Assembly: GCA_023954015.1 (NCBI GenBank)
Contig: JAMLIS010000007.1
Coordinates: 99,384 to 163,383 of the forward strand
From: Burkholderiaceae bacterium
GTDB lineage: Bacteria; Pseudomonadota; Gammaproteobacteria; Burkholderiales; Burkholderiaceae_E
Direction: 5' to 3'
Length of the DNA: 64,000 bases
How positions within the stretch are numbered: position 1 is the stretch's first letter; the number at the start of each line of letters is the position of its first letter. Made by a program: the position numbers and the translations under genes. Below the pieces are notes generated by a model. That model saw only the letters and a list, made by a program, of their open reading frames with translations. It was not told the DNA's origin and searched no databases. Of the stretch, positions 36,054 through 45,089 are shown in pieces.

Positions 36054-38356
36054 CGCGCCGTCTCCATGGCGAGGGAATCGACGCGATCGTCGGCGTTGCC
36101 CGACGGTTCGACCTCGGCACGTCGCTGCTGCGCGCGGTACAGCTCGAAATAGGCGCCCTCGCGCTCCATCAGCTCGTCGTGCGTCCCGGTCTCGACGACG
36201 CGGCCGCGATCGAGCACGACGAGGCGATCGGCCTTGCGCAGGGTGCTCAGGCGGTGCGCGATCGCGATCGTCGTGCGGCCCTGGACGAGGTTGTCGAGCG
36301 CCTTCTGGATCTCCTGCTCGGTGGCGGTGTCGACCGACGACGTCGCCTCGTCCAGGATCAGGATGCGCGGGTCGATCAGCAGCGCGCGGGCGATCGAGAT
36401 GCGCTGGCGCTCGCCGCCCGAGAGCGCCTGTCCGCGCTCGCCGACAAGCGAATCGTAGCCGTGCGGCAGGCGCAGGACGAACTCGTGCGCGTGCGCTGCG
36501 CGTGCCGCCGCGACGATCTCCTCGCGCGTGGCCTCGGGCTTTCCGTAGGCGATGTTCTCGGCGATCGTTCCGAAGAACAGGAACGGCTCCTGCAGCACCA
36601 GGCCGATGTGGCGCCGGTACTCGGCAATCGGCAGCGCGCGGATGTCGACGCCGTCGACCCGAATCTCGCCGCCGGTGGGATCGTAGAAGCGGCAGATCAG
36701 GTTCACCAGCGTGCTCTTGCCCGAACCGCTGTGGCCGACCAGCCCGATCATCTCGCCCGGCGCGACATCCAGCGTCAGCCCGCGAAGCACCGCGCGGTTG
36801 CCGTAGCGGAAGTCCAGGTCGCGCACTTCGACGTGCCCCTTCATGCGAACCAGGTGCACCGGGTCGGACGCTTCGGGGACGCTGGAGACGTGATCGAGGA
36901 TCTCGAAGATGCGCTTGGCGCCGGCAGCCGCCTTCTGGGTGTGCGAGACGATCCGGCTCATCGAGTCCAGCCGCGTGTAGAACCGGCCGATATATGCGAG
37001 GAAGGCGGTGAGCACGCCGACGGTGATTCGCCCGCGCGCCACCTGCCAGATTCCGAAGGCCCACACGACGAGCAGGCCGATCTCGGTGGCCAGCGTGACC
37101 GACGGCGAGAACAGCGACCAGGTGCGGTTCAGTCGGTCGTTGGCGATGCGGTTGTGCTCGTTGGCGAGCCGGAAGCGCTCGGCCTCGCGTCGCTCCTGCG
37201 CAAAAGCCTTGACGACGCGGATGCCCGGAATCGTGTCGGCGAGCACGCTGGTGACCTCCGCCCAGATCCGGTCGAGCTTCTCGAAGCCGTGGCGCAACCG
37301 TTCGCGCACCAGATGGATCAGCCAGACGATCAGCGGCAGCGGCATCAACGTGACTAGCGCAAGCCAGGGATCGATCGACACGAGGATCGCCGCGGTCATC
37401 GCGACCATCAGCACGTCGGTGGCGAAGTCGAGCAGATGCAACGACAGGAAGACGTTGATCCGATCGGTCTCGCTGCCGATGCGCGCCATCAGGTCACCGG
37501 TGCGCTTGCCGCCGAAATACTGCAGCGACAGCTTCAACAGGTGTTCGTAGGCGGCCGTGCGCAGGTCCGCCCCGATTCGCTCGCTCACCAGCGCGAGCAT
37601 CCAGGTACGCGCCCAGCCGAGCCCCCAGGCGAAGAGGGCGGCGACGAGCAGTCCGCTCAGGTACAGCGCCACGAGACCCGGGTCGATCGGCACGCCGTTC
37701 TGGAACGGAATCAGCACCTCGTCCATCAGCGGCATCGTCAGGTACGGCGGCACCAGCGTCGCCCCCGTGGAGGCCAGCGTCAGCAGGAAGCCGGCGAGCA
37801 GGCGGCGCTTGTAGGGCCGGGCAAAGCGCCAGATCCGGAACAGGGTCCGGGTCGAGGTCCGTTCGTGCGCACCGTCGCCGGCGTCGGCCGCCGCGGATTC
37901 CGGAAAGCGTTCCCCCTCGCCCGCGAGCGGCACCATCTGCGGGACGCTTTCCGCGCCGGGCGGGCGCTCGAAGGCGTCGCGAGAACGCTCGAACAGCTCG
38001 CAGAAGCGCTGCACCGCCGCGATGCGAGCGAGCGTGAAACGCCACGTTGCGATGCGCCGGCGATCGTCGCGCAGCTGCAGCGTGCCCACGCCGCCGTGGT
38101 CACCCAGTTCGAGCACTGTGCCGGCAGCGAGCGGGATCGGGACGGCTTCGTTCGCGCCCGCCGTGAAAAACCACAGCTGCCGAGGGGTCAGCACCAGCAG
38201 GCCGCGTCGAAACTGCAGCCGGGCGTCCAGATCGAGCTCCGCCCAGCCGAGTACCGAGAGCGGGACCGCCTCCGGCGCCTGGACGCCGATCTCGCGCAGC
38301 CACTCCGCGGGCAACGGATCTGCGGCGGAAGACGCGGCGGGCGAAGTCGTGACCAT
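36050..38356 (-). CDS. ABC exporter (fused TMD-NBD) with extra N-terminal domain, cyanophycin-associated
   Basis: The 768-residue half-transporter has three parts. Residues 1-165 form a soluble domain (ELDLDARLQFRRGLLVLTPR, then QLWFF and an acidic linker) not found in ordinary exporters. Residues about 170-470 form a six-helix type I exporter domain. The rest is the ATPase, with Walker A GHSGSGKST, signature LSGGERQRISIARAL, Walker B ILILDEATSSVD and the switch His in AIAHRLSTL. It would act as a homodimer in the inner membrane. It is coupled to the DUF1854 gene and divergent from the cyanophycin synthetases by 137 bases. The substrate is unknown; peptide or polymer-related export is a guess from context. 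Confidence 0.88.
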   Translation of the reverse strand: MVTTSPAASSAADPLPAEWLREIGVQAPEAVPLSVLGWAELDLDARLQFRRGLLVLTPRQLWFFTAGANEAVPIPLAAGTVLELGDHGGVGTLQLRDDRRRIATWRFTLARIAAVQRFCELFERSRDAFERPPGAESVPQMVPLAGEGERFPESAAADAGDGAHERTSTRTLFRIWRFARPYKRRLLAGFLLTLASTGATLVPPYLTMPLMDEVLIPFQNGVPIDPGLVALYLSGLLVAALFAWGLGWARTWMLALVSERIGADLRTAAYEHLLKLSLQYFGGKRTGDLMARIGSETDRINVFLSLHLLDFATDVLMVAMTAAILVSIDPWLALVTLMPLPLIVWLIHLVRERLRHGFEKLDRIWAEVTSVLADTIPGIRVVKAFAQERREAERFRLANEHNRIANDRLNRTWSLFSPSVTLATEIGLLVVWAFGIWQVARGRITVGVLTAFLAYIGRFYTRLDSMSRIVSHTQKAAAGAKRIFEILDHVSSVPEASDPVHLVRMKGHVEVRDLDFRYGNRAVLRGLTLDVAPGEMIGLVGHSGSGKSTLVNLICRFYDPTGGEIRVDGVDIRALPIAEYRRHIGLVLQEPFLFFGTIAENIAYGKPEATREEIVAAARAAHAHEFVLRLPHGYDSLVGERGQALSGGERQRISIARALLIDPRILILDEATSSVDTATEQEIQKALDNLVQGRTTIAIAHRLSTLRKADRLVVLDRGRVVETGTHDELMEREGAYFELYRAQQRRAEVEPSGNADDRVDSLAMETAR

Positions 38357-38493
38357 CGAAATCGGTTAGCTTAGCGTATCCGATGTGCCGACTACGGGTC
38401 GTCCCGTATGGCGGGCAGCCGCGGTACGTGCTTGCGCGTCAACCGGAAGTAGGCTGCGGCGTTGTAGGCCCTACCCCTCCCCTGGATTCCTTC

Positions 38494-40692
38494 ATGCTCG
38501 CACCGCGACCGCAGGGCGTCTCCGACCCCCGCCTCGACATCGAAATACTCGAAGTGCACTACATCCGGGGGCCCGGACGCTGGACCTACCGGGCAGTGCT
38601 GGAAGCGGTCGTCGACATCGGGGGCCTCGAGGAATACCCATCGAACCTCATCCCCGGGTTGCCCCAGCGACTCGAACAATGGTTGCCCGGCCTGGTGGAA
38701 CATCGCTGCAGCTACGGCGAACGGGGCGGTTTCCTGCGCCGGCTGCACGAAGGCACGTGGCCGGCGCACATCCTCGAGCACGTGGCCGTCGAGCTGCAGT
38801 CGCTTGCCGGCGCCCCGGGCGCGGGCTTCGGCCGCGCGCGCGAAACCTCCACGCCCGGCGTGTACCGCGTCGTCATCCGAGCGTTCCAGGAACAGACGGC
38901 GCGCGCGGCGCTTTCCGCGGCTCGCGATCTCGTCATGGCCGCCATCGAGGACCGGCCTTTCGACGTCGCCGGCACGGTGGCAAGCCTGCGCGCACTCAAC
39001 GACGAGCACTACCTCGGCCCGAGCACGGAATCGATCGTGCTCGCCGCGGACGACCGCTCGATTCCCTTCGTCCGCCTGAACGACGGAAACCTCGTGCAAC
39101 TCGGCTACGGCGCTGCGCAACATCGCATCTGGACGGCCGAAACCGACCGCACCAGCGCGATCGCCGAGGGCATCTCGCGCGACAAGGATCTCACCAAGGA
39201 GTTGCTGCGTTCGTGCGGCGTGCCGGTGCCGGAAGGCCGGCCGGTGGCCGACGCGGAAGACGCCTGGGCCGCCGCAATGGAGGTCGGGCTGCCGGTGGTC
39301 GTCAAGCCGTCCGACGGAAATCACGGACGCGGCGTTTTCACCAACCTGATCAGCCGCGACGAGGTCCTCGCCGCCTGGAACGTCGCGCGCGAGGAGGGCA
39401 GCGGCGTCATCGTCGAGCGCTTCGTCCACGGCAACGAGCATCGGCTGCTCGTCGTCGGCGGAAAGGTCGTGGCCGCCACGCGCGGCGAGCCGGCACAGGT
39501 CGTCGGCGACGGCCGCTGCACGGTAAGCGAGCTGATCGACCTGCAGCTGAACAGCCACCCGCTGCGCGGCAGCACCGAAGACTGCCCGTTGAACTTCGTG
39601 CGCATCGATTCCTCGGCACGCATCGAACTGGCGCGGCAAGGCTTCGATGCCGATTCGATTCCACCGACCGGCACGCGGCTGCTGATCCAGCGCAACGGCA
39701 ACGTCTCCATCGACGTCACCGACGAATTGCACCCCGAGGTCGCCGCGATGGCGGCGCTTGCCGCAGACGTCGTCGGGCTGGACATCGCCGGCATCGATCT
39801 CGTCGCCGACGACATCTCGCGTCCCCTCGACGCGCAGCGCGGCGCGATCGTCGAAGTCAATGCCGGACCGGGCCTGCTGATGCACCTGAAGCCTGCGGCG
39901 GGTCGCCGTCGCCCGGTCGGCGAGGCGATCGTCGAACACCTCTTCCCCGGCGCCGCCGACGGACGCATTCCGATCATCGGCGTCGCCGGCACGCGAAGCG
40001 GCTCGCGAATCGCGGCGCTGGTCGCGGCGCTGCTGCGGGGCGACGGCAACTGCGTAGGGCTCGCCACCGCCGACGGCCTGTTCGTCGACGGACGGCGCAT
40101 CTTCCAGGGCAACGCGGCGAACTGGGAACAGGGCCGCCGACTGCTGAGGAACCGCTTCGTCGAATGCGCGGTCATCGAAAACGGCGCGCGCTCGATCGTT
40201 TCCGAAGGGCTCTCGTACGACCGCTGCAGCGTCGGCATCGTCTCCTCGCTCGAGCGCAACGCACGAATCGACGCGTTCGACGTGGCGAGCGCCGACCAGA
40301 TGTACGCGGTCCTGCGCACGCAGGTCGACGTCGTGCTTCCGAACGGTACCGCGGTGCTCGATGCCGGCGATCCGATGATCGTCGAGATGTCCGCGCTGTG
40401 CGAAGGCGAAACGATCTTCTACGCGTCCACGCCGCGCGGCGACGCTTGCATCGAGGCGCACCTGGGCGAAGGACGCCGTGCGGTGCGCATCGAGGGCGGC
40501 CGGATCGCGCTGCGCACCGGAACGAGCGTCGAATACGTCGGCGACGACGAAGCATTCGGCAACGAGACGCTCGACGACCTCCTGCCCGCGATCGCCGCCG
40601 CATGGGCGGCCGGCATCCCGGCACAGCGCATTGCCGAACGCCTCGAAGCGCTCTTCCGTCCGATACCCGTCGCAGCCGACGCAACGGCCTGA
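38494..40692 (+). CDS. cyanophycin synthetase paralogue (CphA'/CphA2-like) with degenerate Mur-ligase site
   Basis: The 732-residue protein shares the CphA layout: an N-terminal domain (ILEVHYIRGPGRWTYRAVLE), an ATP-grasp domain with VVKPSDGNHGRGVFTN and GAIVEVNAGPGLLMHLKPAA, and a Mur-ligase-like C-terminal domain. The P-loop that reads GTNGKT in CphA is GTRSGSR here (residues 499-505), losing the Lys and Thr that bind ATP. The C-terminus is about 130 residues shorter than CphA. It may retain only the ATP-grasp reaction, as reported for the beta-Asp-Arg polymerase CphA2, or it may modulate CphA. ATG at 38494 precedes the conserved domain; an upstream frame start is less likely. Confidence 0.87.
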   Translation: MLAPRPQGVSDPRLDIEILEVHYIRGPGRWTYRAVLEAVVDIGGLEEYPSNLIPGLPQRLEQWLPGLVEHRCSYGERGGFLRRLHEGTWPAHILEHVAVELQSLAGAPGAGFGRARETSTPGVYRVVIRAFQEQTARAALSAARDLVMAAIEDRPFDVAGTVASLRALNDEHYLGPSTESIVLAADDRSIPFVRLNDGNLVQLGYGAAQHRIWTAETDRTSAIAEGISRDKDLTKELLRSCGVPVPEGRPVADAEDAWAAAMEVGLPVVVKPSDGNHGRGVFTNLISRDEVLAAWNVAREEGSGVIVERFVHGNEHRLLVVGGKVVAATRGEPAQVVGDGRCTVSELIDLQLNSHPLRGSTEDCPLNFVRIDSSARIELARQGFDADSIPPTGTRLLIQRNGNVSIDVTDELHPEVAAMAALAADVVGLDIAGIDLVADDISRPLDAQRGAIVEVNAGPGLLMHLKPAAGRRRPVGEAIVEHLFPGAADGRIPIIGVAGTRSGSRIAALVAALLRGDGNCVGLATADGLFVDGRRIFQGNAANWEQGRRLLRNRFVECAVIENGARSIVSEGLSYDRCSVGIVSSLERNARIDAFDVASADQMYAVLRTQVDVVLPNGTAVLDAGDPMIVEMSALCEGETIFYASTPRGDACIEAHLGEGRRAVRIEGGRIALRTGTSVEYVGDDEAFGNETLDDLLPAIAAAWAAGIPAQRIAERLEALFRPIPVAADATA

Positions 40693-40748
40693 AACCCCGC
40701 GCAGCGGCGAGGACGTCGATCGTCCTCGCCCGGCAGCCTGGAACCTGC

Positions 40749-43334
40749 ATGCAAGTCGAACGCATCCGCGCGCTGCGCGGCCCCAATCGATGGACCCGCG
40801 CGCGCGCGATCGAAGCGACCGTGCGCTGCGACGAAGCCGAGCGCGAACTCGCAGCGATTCCCGGCTTCGTCGATCGCCTGCGCGAACGTTGCCCGGATCT
40901 CGTGCGCCTTCCCAACGGTGCGAGCACGCCGCGCTCGGCGGCGCACGCGCTCGGTGCGGCCGCCTTCGCGCTGCAGTCGCGCGCCGGCTGCCCGATCTCG
41001 TTCGCGCGCACCATGGAGACTTCCGAAGCCGGCGTCTTCCAGGTCGTCGTCGAGTACAGCGAAGAAGCGGTCGGCCGGGCTGCCTTCGAACTGGCCGAAG
41101 CGCTCGTCGACGCGGCCCGGTCCGATGCCTGCTTCGACCTCGCCGATGCGATCGCGCGCCTGCGGGCGATCGACGAAGACGAGCGCCTCGGGCCGAGTAC
41201 CGGAGAGATCGTGCAGGCGGCACGCACGCGCGGCATCCCCTACCGGCGCTTGACCACGGGCAGCCTCGTGCAACTGGGCTGGGGCAGCCGGCAGCGGCGC
41301 ATCCAGGCTGCCGAGATCGACGCGACGAGCGCGGTCGCCGAGCAGATCGCCCAGGACAAGGAACTGACGAAACAGCTTCTGTCCGACGCGGGAATCCCGG
41401 TTCCCGACGGCGTTCCGGTCGAGACGATCGAGCAGGCCTGGGAAGCGATGCAGCGACTGGGCAGCGCCGTCGTCGTCAAGCCGCGCGACGGCAACCAGGG
41501 CAAGGGCGTATCGGTGAACGTGCGCACGCGCGAGCAGCTGGAAGCGGCCTGGGCCGGCGCACGCGAATTCGAACGCGAGTTGATCGTCGAACGCTACATC
41601 CCGGGCAGCGACTTCCGGCTGCTCGTGGTCGGCGGTTCGCTGGTCGCCGCCGCGCGTCGAGACCCGCCCGCGGTGCTCGGCGACGGCGTGCACACGATCC
41701 GCGAACTCGTCGACGAGATCAACCGCGATCCGCGACGCAGCGAAGGACACGCGACCGCCCTCACCCGCGTCACGCTCGATGCCGTCGCCTGTGCGCGACT
41801 GGCCGGACTCGGCCTGTCGCCGGATTCGGTGCCCCCGCCCGGCGTTCGCATCGTGCTGCGACACAACGCCAACCTGAGCACCGGAGGCAGCGCGACCGAC
41901 GTCACCGACGACGTGCACCCGGAAGTCGCCTCGCGGGCGATCGAAGCGGCGCGCACGGTGGGACTGGACATCTGCGGCGTCGACGTGGTCTGCGAGAACA
42001 TCTCGCGCCCGCTCGAGGAGCAGGGCGGCGGCATCGTCGAGGTGAACGCCGCCCCAGGCCTGCGCATGCACATCGCACCTTCGTACGGCAAGGGTCGCGC
42101 GATCGGCGAGGCCGTGATGGCGGCGATGTTCGAGGCCGACGACGATGCGCGCATCCCGGTCGTCGCCGTCACCGGAACGAACGGCAAGACCACTACGGTA
42201 CGTCTCATCGCACAGATGCTCGGCGCGAGCGGCGCACGCGTGGGCATGACGACCACAGACGGCGTCTACGTGAACGGCAGGCGCACCGACGACGGCGACT
42301 GCAGCGGACCGAGGAGCGCGCGCAACGTCCTGATGCATCCGCACATCGACGCCGCCGTGTTCGAGACCGCGCGCGGCGGGCTGCTGCGTGAAGGCCTGGG
42401 CTTCGATCGCTGCCGCGTCGCCGTCGTGACGAACATCGGCGAAGGCGACCATCTCGGCATGAACCACATCGACGACGTCGACACGCTCGCCCAGGTCAAG
42501 AGCGTGGTCGTGCAGAACGTCTCGATCGACGGCTTCGCCGTGCTGAACGCAGACGACGCGCGCGTGGCGTCGATGGCCCGCTCGTGCCCGGGGTCGATCG
42601 TCTTCTTCGCGCGCGCGGCAACGAACCCCGTGCTCGCCGCGCACCGCGCCCAGGGCGGACGCGTGGTGTACGTCGAGAGTGACGAGATCGTCTGCGCGCA
42701 GCGCGCGGACGAGGCGCGCATCCCGCTGCGCGAAGCGGCGATCACGCGCAGCGGCACGATCGGCTTCCAGGTCGAGAACGCGATGGCCGCGATCGGCGCG
42801 GCCTGGGCGCTGGAACTCGACTGGTGCGACGTGCGTGCGGCGCTTCGCGGCTTCGTGCCCGACGCGCGCACCGCGCCCGGGCGCTTCAACGTCTTCGAGC
42901 ACGCGGGCGCGACCGTGATCGCCGACTACGGCCACAACGTCGACGCGATCGCCGCGCTGGTGCAGGCGGTCGACGCGATGCCCGCCACGCGCCGATCGAT
43001 CGTCATCAGCGGTGCGGGTGACCGGCGCGACGAAGACCTGCGCGCGCAGACGCGACTGCTCGGCGACGCCTTCGACGAGGTGATCCTCTACGAGGACCAG
43101 TGCCAGCGCGGGCGCGCGGACGGCGAAGTCGTCGCGCTGCTGCGCCAGGGCCTCGAAGGAGCGCGCCGCGCCTCCGCGGTTCGTGCCATCCGCGGTGAAT
43201 TCGCCGCCATCGACGCGGCGCTCGATGCACTGGCGCCGGGCCGGTTGTGCGTGATCCTCGTCGACCAGGTCGAAGCGGCGCTCGCGTACATCGAGCGGCG
43301 GATCGCCCGGGCCGAGGCAGTGCCGGCGGCCTGA
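40749..43334 (+). CDS. cphA: cyanophycin synthetase
   Basis: Makes multi-L-arginyl-poly-L-aspartate from Asp, Arg and ATP without ribosomes. The 861-residue protein has the N-terminal domain (VERIRALRGPNRWTRARAIE), the ATP-grasp domain that adds Asp (VVVKPRDGNQGKGVSVNV, IVEVNAAPGLRMHI) and the Mur-ligase domain that adds Arg. The last has an intact P-loop GTNGKTT from residue 476, then FETARGGLLREGLGFDRC and NIGEGDHLGMNHI. It is downstream of the paralogue by 56 bases on the same strand. No cyanophycinase or isoaspartyl dipeptidase gene is in the window. Confidence 0.94.
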   Translation: MQVERIRALRGPNRWTRARAIEATVRCDEAERELAAIPGFVDRLRERCPDLVRLPNGASTPRSAAHALGAAAFALQSRAGCPISFARTMETSEAGVFQVVVEYSEEAVGRAAFELAEALVDAARSDACFDLADAIARLRAIDEDERLGPSTGEIVQAARTRGIPYRRLTTGSLVQLGWGSRQRRIQAAEIDATSAVAEQIAQDKELTKQLLSDAGIPVPDGVPVETIEQAWEAMQRLGSAVVVKPRDGNQGKGVSVNVRTREQLEAAWAGAREFERELIVERYIPGSDFRLLVVGGSLVAAARRDPPAVLGDGVHTIRELVDEINRDPRRSEGHATALTRVTLDAVACARLAGLGLSPDSVPPPGVRIVLRHNANLSTGGSATDVTDDVHPEVASRAIEAARTVGLDICGVDVVCENISRPLEEQGGGIVEVNAAPGLRMHIAPSYGKGRAIGEAVMAAMFEADDDARIPVVAVTGTNGKTTTVRLIAQMLGASGARVGMTTTDGVYVNGRRTDDGDCSGPRSARNVLMHPHIDAAVFETARGGLLREGLGFDRCRVAVVTNIGEGDHLGMNHIDDVDTLAQVKSVVVQNVSIDGFAVLNADDARVASMARSCPGSIVFFARAATNPVLAAHRAQGGRVVYVESDEIVCAQRADEARIPLREAAITRSGTIGFQVENAMAAIGAAWALELDWCDVRAALRGFVPDARTAPGRFNVFEHAGATVIADYGHNVDAIAALVQAVDAMPATRRSIVISGAGDRRDEDLRAQTRLLGDAFDEVILYEDQCQRGRADGEVVALLRQGLEGARRASAVRAIRGEFAAIDAALDALAPGRLCVILVDQVEAALAYIERRIARAEAVPAA

Positions 43335-43348
43335 GAAGGTGCGAAAGT

Positions 43349-43374
43349 CCGCGCGCGCCGGCCCAGGCGCGCGG
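43349..43374. terminator. possible bidirectional hairpin between cphA and the acyl-CoA dehydrogenase gene
   Basis: CCGCGCGC at 43349-43356 can pair with GCGCGCGG at 43367-43374 in the 69-base gap between two convergent genes. There is no T-run on either strand, so termination activity is uncertain. Confidence 0.3.
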
Positions 43375-43403
43375 CGCGCACGTTCGCGGCCTAGGCGCGC
43401 GGG

Positions 43404-45089
43404 CTACGCGCGCGGCGTCGCACGCTCGACGATCGCCGCGCAGTCGATGCCGCGCGGCAACGCTCCGTAGTTGTGGTGCCCCGAAGCGCCCAGCCGCGAC
43501 GCGCAGAAAGCGTCGGCGATCGTCGACGGCGCGTGCTGCACGAGCAGCGCCGCCTGGAGCGCTAGCGCCATGCGGTCGACGACGTCGCGCGCGCGATACT
43601 CGAGGTCGCCCAGGTCGGAGAACTCGCGATGCAGCGCGCCGACGTAGCGGTCGAGCTTCTCGCTGGCGCCCCGCGCCTTCGCCACTTCGGCGAAGAAGGC
43701 GTCGACCGTCGCGGGCGTCTTCTGCATTGCCCGCAGCGCATCGAGGCACTGCACGTTGCCGCTGCCTTCCCAGATCGCGTTGACCGGTGACTCGCGGAAC
43801 AAGCGCGGGAACGGACCGTCCTCCATCACGCCGCTGCCGCCGATGCACTCCATCGACTCGTAGGTGAGCTGCGGCGTACGCTTGCAGATCCAGTACTTGC
43901 CGATCGCGGTGACGAGGCGCACGAGCAGCTCCTCGTGTTCGTCGACGGCCCGCGAATCGAGCGCGCGCGCCATGCGCATCGTCAGCGCAACCGACCCCTC
44001 GCTTTCGAGGACGAGGTCGGCCAGCACGTTCTGCATCAGCGGCTGGCGGTTGAGCACTTTTCCGAAGGCCGAACGGATCGAGCAGTGGTGCAGCGCCTGC
44101 GCGACCGCCGCCCGCTGGCCGGACGAGGAGCCGACCATGCAGTCGAAGCGCGTCATCGCGACCATCTCGATGATCGTTCGCACGCCGCGCCCTTCCTCCC
44201 CGACCATCCAGGCGAGCGCGCCGCGCAGCTCGGTTTCGCTCGAGGCGTTCGAGACGTTGCCCATCTTGCGCTTCAGGCGCAGCACCTGCATCGGGTTCTT
44301 GCTGCCGTCGGGCCGCCAGCGCGGCATCAGGAAACACGACAGGCCGCCCGGCGCCTGCGCAAGCACGAGGAACGCATCGCACATCGGCGCGGAGACGAAA
44401 TACTTGTGGCCGACGAGCTCGTAGGCCGCGCCCGGGCCTTGCGTGGCGCCCACCGGGAAGGCGCGCGTCGTGTTCGCGCGCACGTCGGAGCCGCCCTGCT
44501 TCTCGGTCATCGCCATGCCGATCGTGATGCCGGCCTTCTGCGAGTCGGGCACGTTGCGCGGGTCGTAGGCGCGCGCAACGATGCGCGGCTCCCAGAGCGC
44601 CGCGAGCTGCGGCGTCGTGCGCAGCGCCGGCACCGCCGCGAACGTCATCGTGATCGGACACTGGTGTCCGGCCTCCACCTGCGAATGCAGGTAGACGCCG
44701 GCCGCGCGCGCCACGTGAGCGCCTTCGCGCGGTTCGCTCCACGGCGACGAGTGCAGGCCGTGGTCGATCGCCGAACGCATCAGTGCGTGATAGGCGGGAT
44801 GGAAACGAACCAGGTCTACGCGGTTGCCGAAGCGATCGTGCGTGTCCAGTTCCGGCGGTACGCGGTTGGCGACGACGCCGAGATCGAGGTATTCGGCGGT
44901 GCCGATCTTCGCGCCGAAGTCCGACAGCTGCGCGTCGGCCCACGCGGCGCCCTCGCGGCGCACCGCCTCCTGCAACGCGATGTCCTGCGCGTACAGGTTG
45001 TAGTCGACCAGTTCGCGGCCGACGTTGATCACCTCGTGCGTCTCGGCGAGAAACAGCGAGTCCTTGCGCAGCGTTTCGGGTGCGTTCAT
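43404..45089 (-). CDS. AidB-like acyl-CoA dehydrogenase
   Basis: FAD flavoprotein of 561 residues, close to the length of E. coli AidB (about 540) and longer than ordinary acyl-CoA dehydrogenases. Family blocks include GHQCPITMTFAAVPALR, ITIGMAMTEKQGGSDVRANT, LVGHKYFVSAPMCDAFLVLA, RLKRKMGNVSNASSETELRG and ESMECIGGSGVMEDGPFPRL. AidB is induced by alkylation damage and may bind DNA, but many homologues are simply uncharacterised acyl-CoA dehydrogenases. Start ATG 45089 overlaps the stop of the PaaX-like regulator by 4 bases, forming a regulator-enzyme operon. Confidence 0.85.
   Translation of the reverse strand: MNAPETLRKDSLFLAETHEVINVGRELVDYNLYAQDIALQEAVRREGAAWADAQLSDFGAKIGTAEYLDLGVVANRVPPELDTHDRFGNRVDLVRFHPAYHALMRSAIDHGLHSSPWSEPREGAHVARAAGVYLHSQVEAGHQCPITMTFAAVPALRTTPQLAALWEPRIVARAYDPRNVPDSQKAGITIGMAMTEKQGGSDVRANTTRAFPVGATQGPGAAYELVGHKYFVSAPMCDAFLVLAQAPGGLSCFLMPRWRPDGSKNPMQVLRLKRKMGNVSNASSETELRGALAWMVGEEGRGVRTIIEMVAMTRFDCMVGSSSGQRAAVAQALHHCSIRSAFGKVLNRQPLMQNVLADLVLESEGSVALTMRMARALDSRAVDEHEELLVRLVTAIGKYWICKRTPQLTYESMECIGGSGVMEDGPFPRLFRESPVNAIWEGSGNVQCLDALRAMQKTPATVDAFFAEVAKARGASEKLDRYVGALHREFSDLGDLEYRARDVVDRMALALQAALLVQHAPSTIADAFCASRLGASGHHNYGALPRGIDCAAIVERATPRA

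Noticed and set aside
38385..40748. Upstream extension of the cphA frame across its paralogue
   Set aside because: The extension is an out-of-frame Arg-rich shadow of the upstream synthetase; cphA starts at 40749 with the conserved domain.
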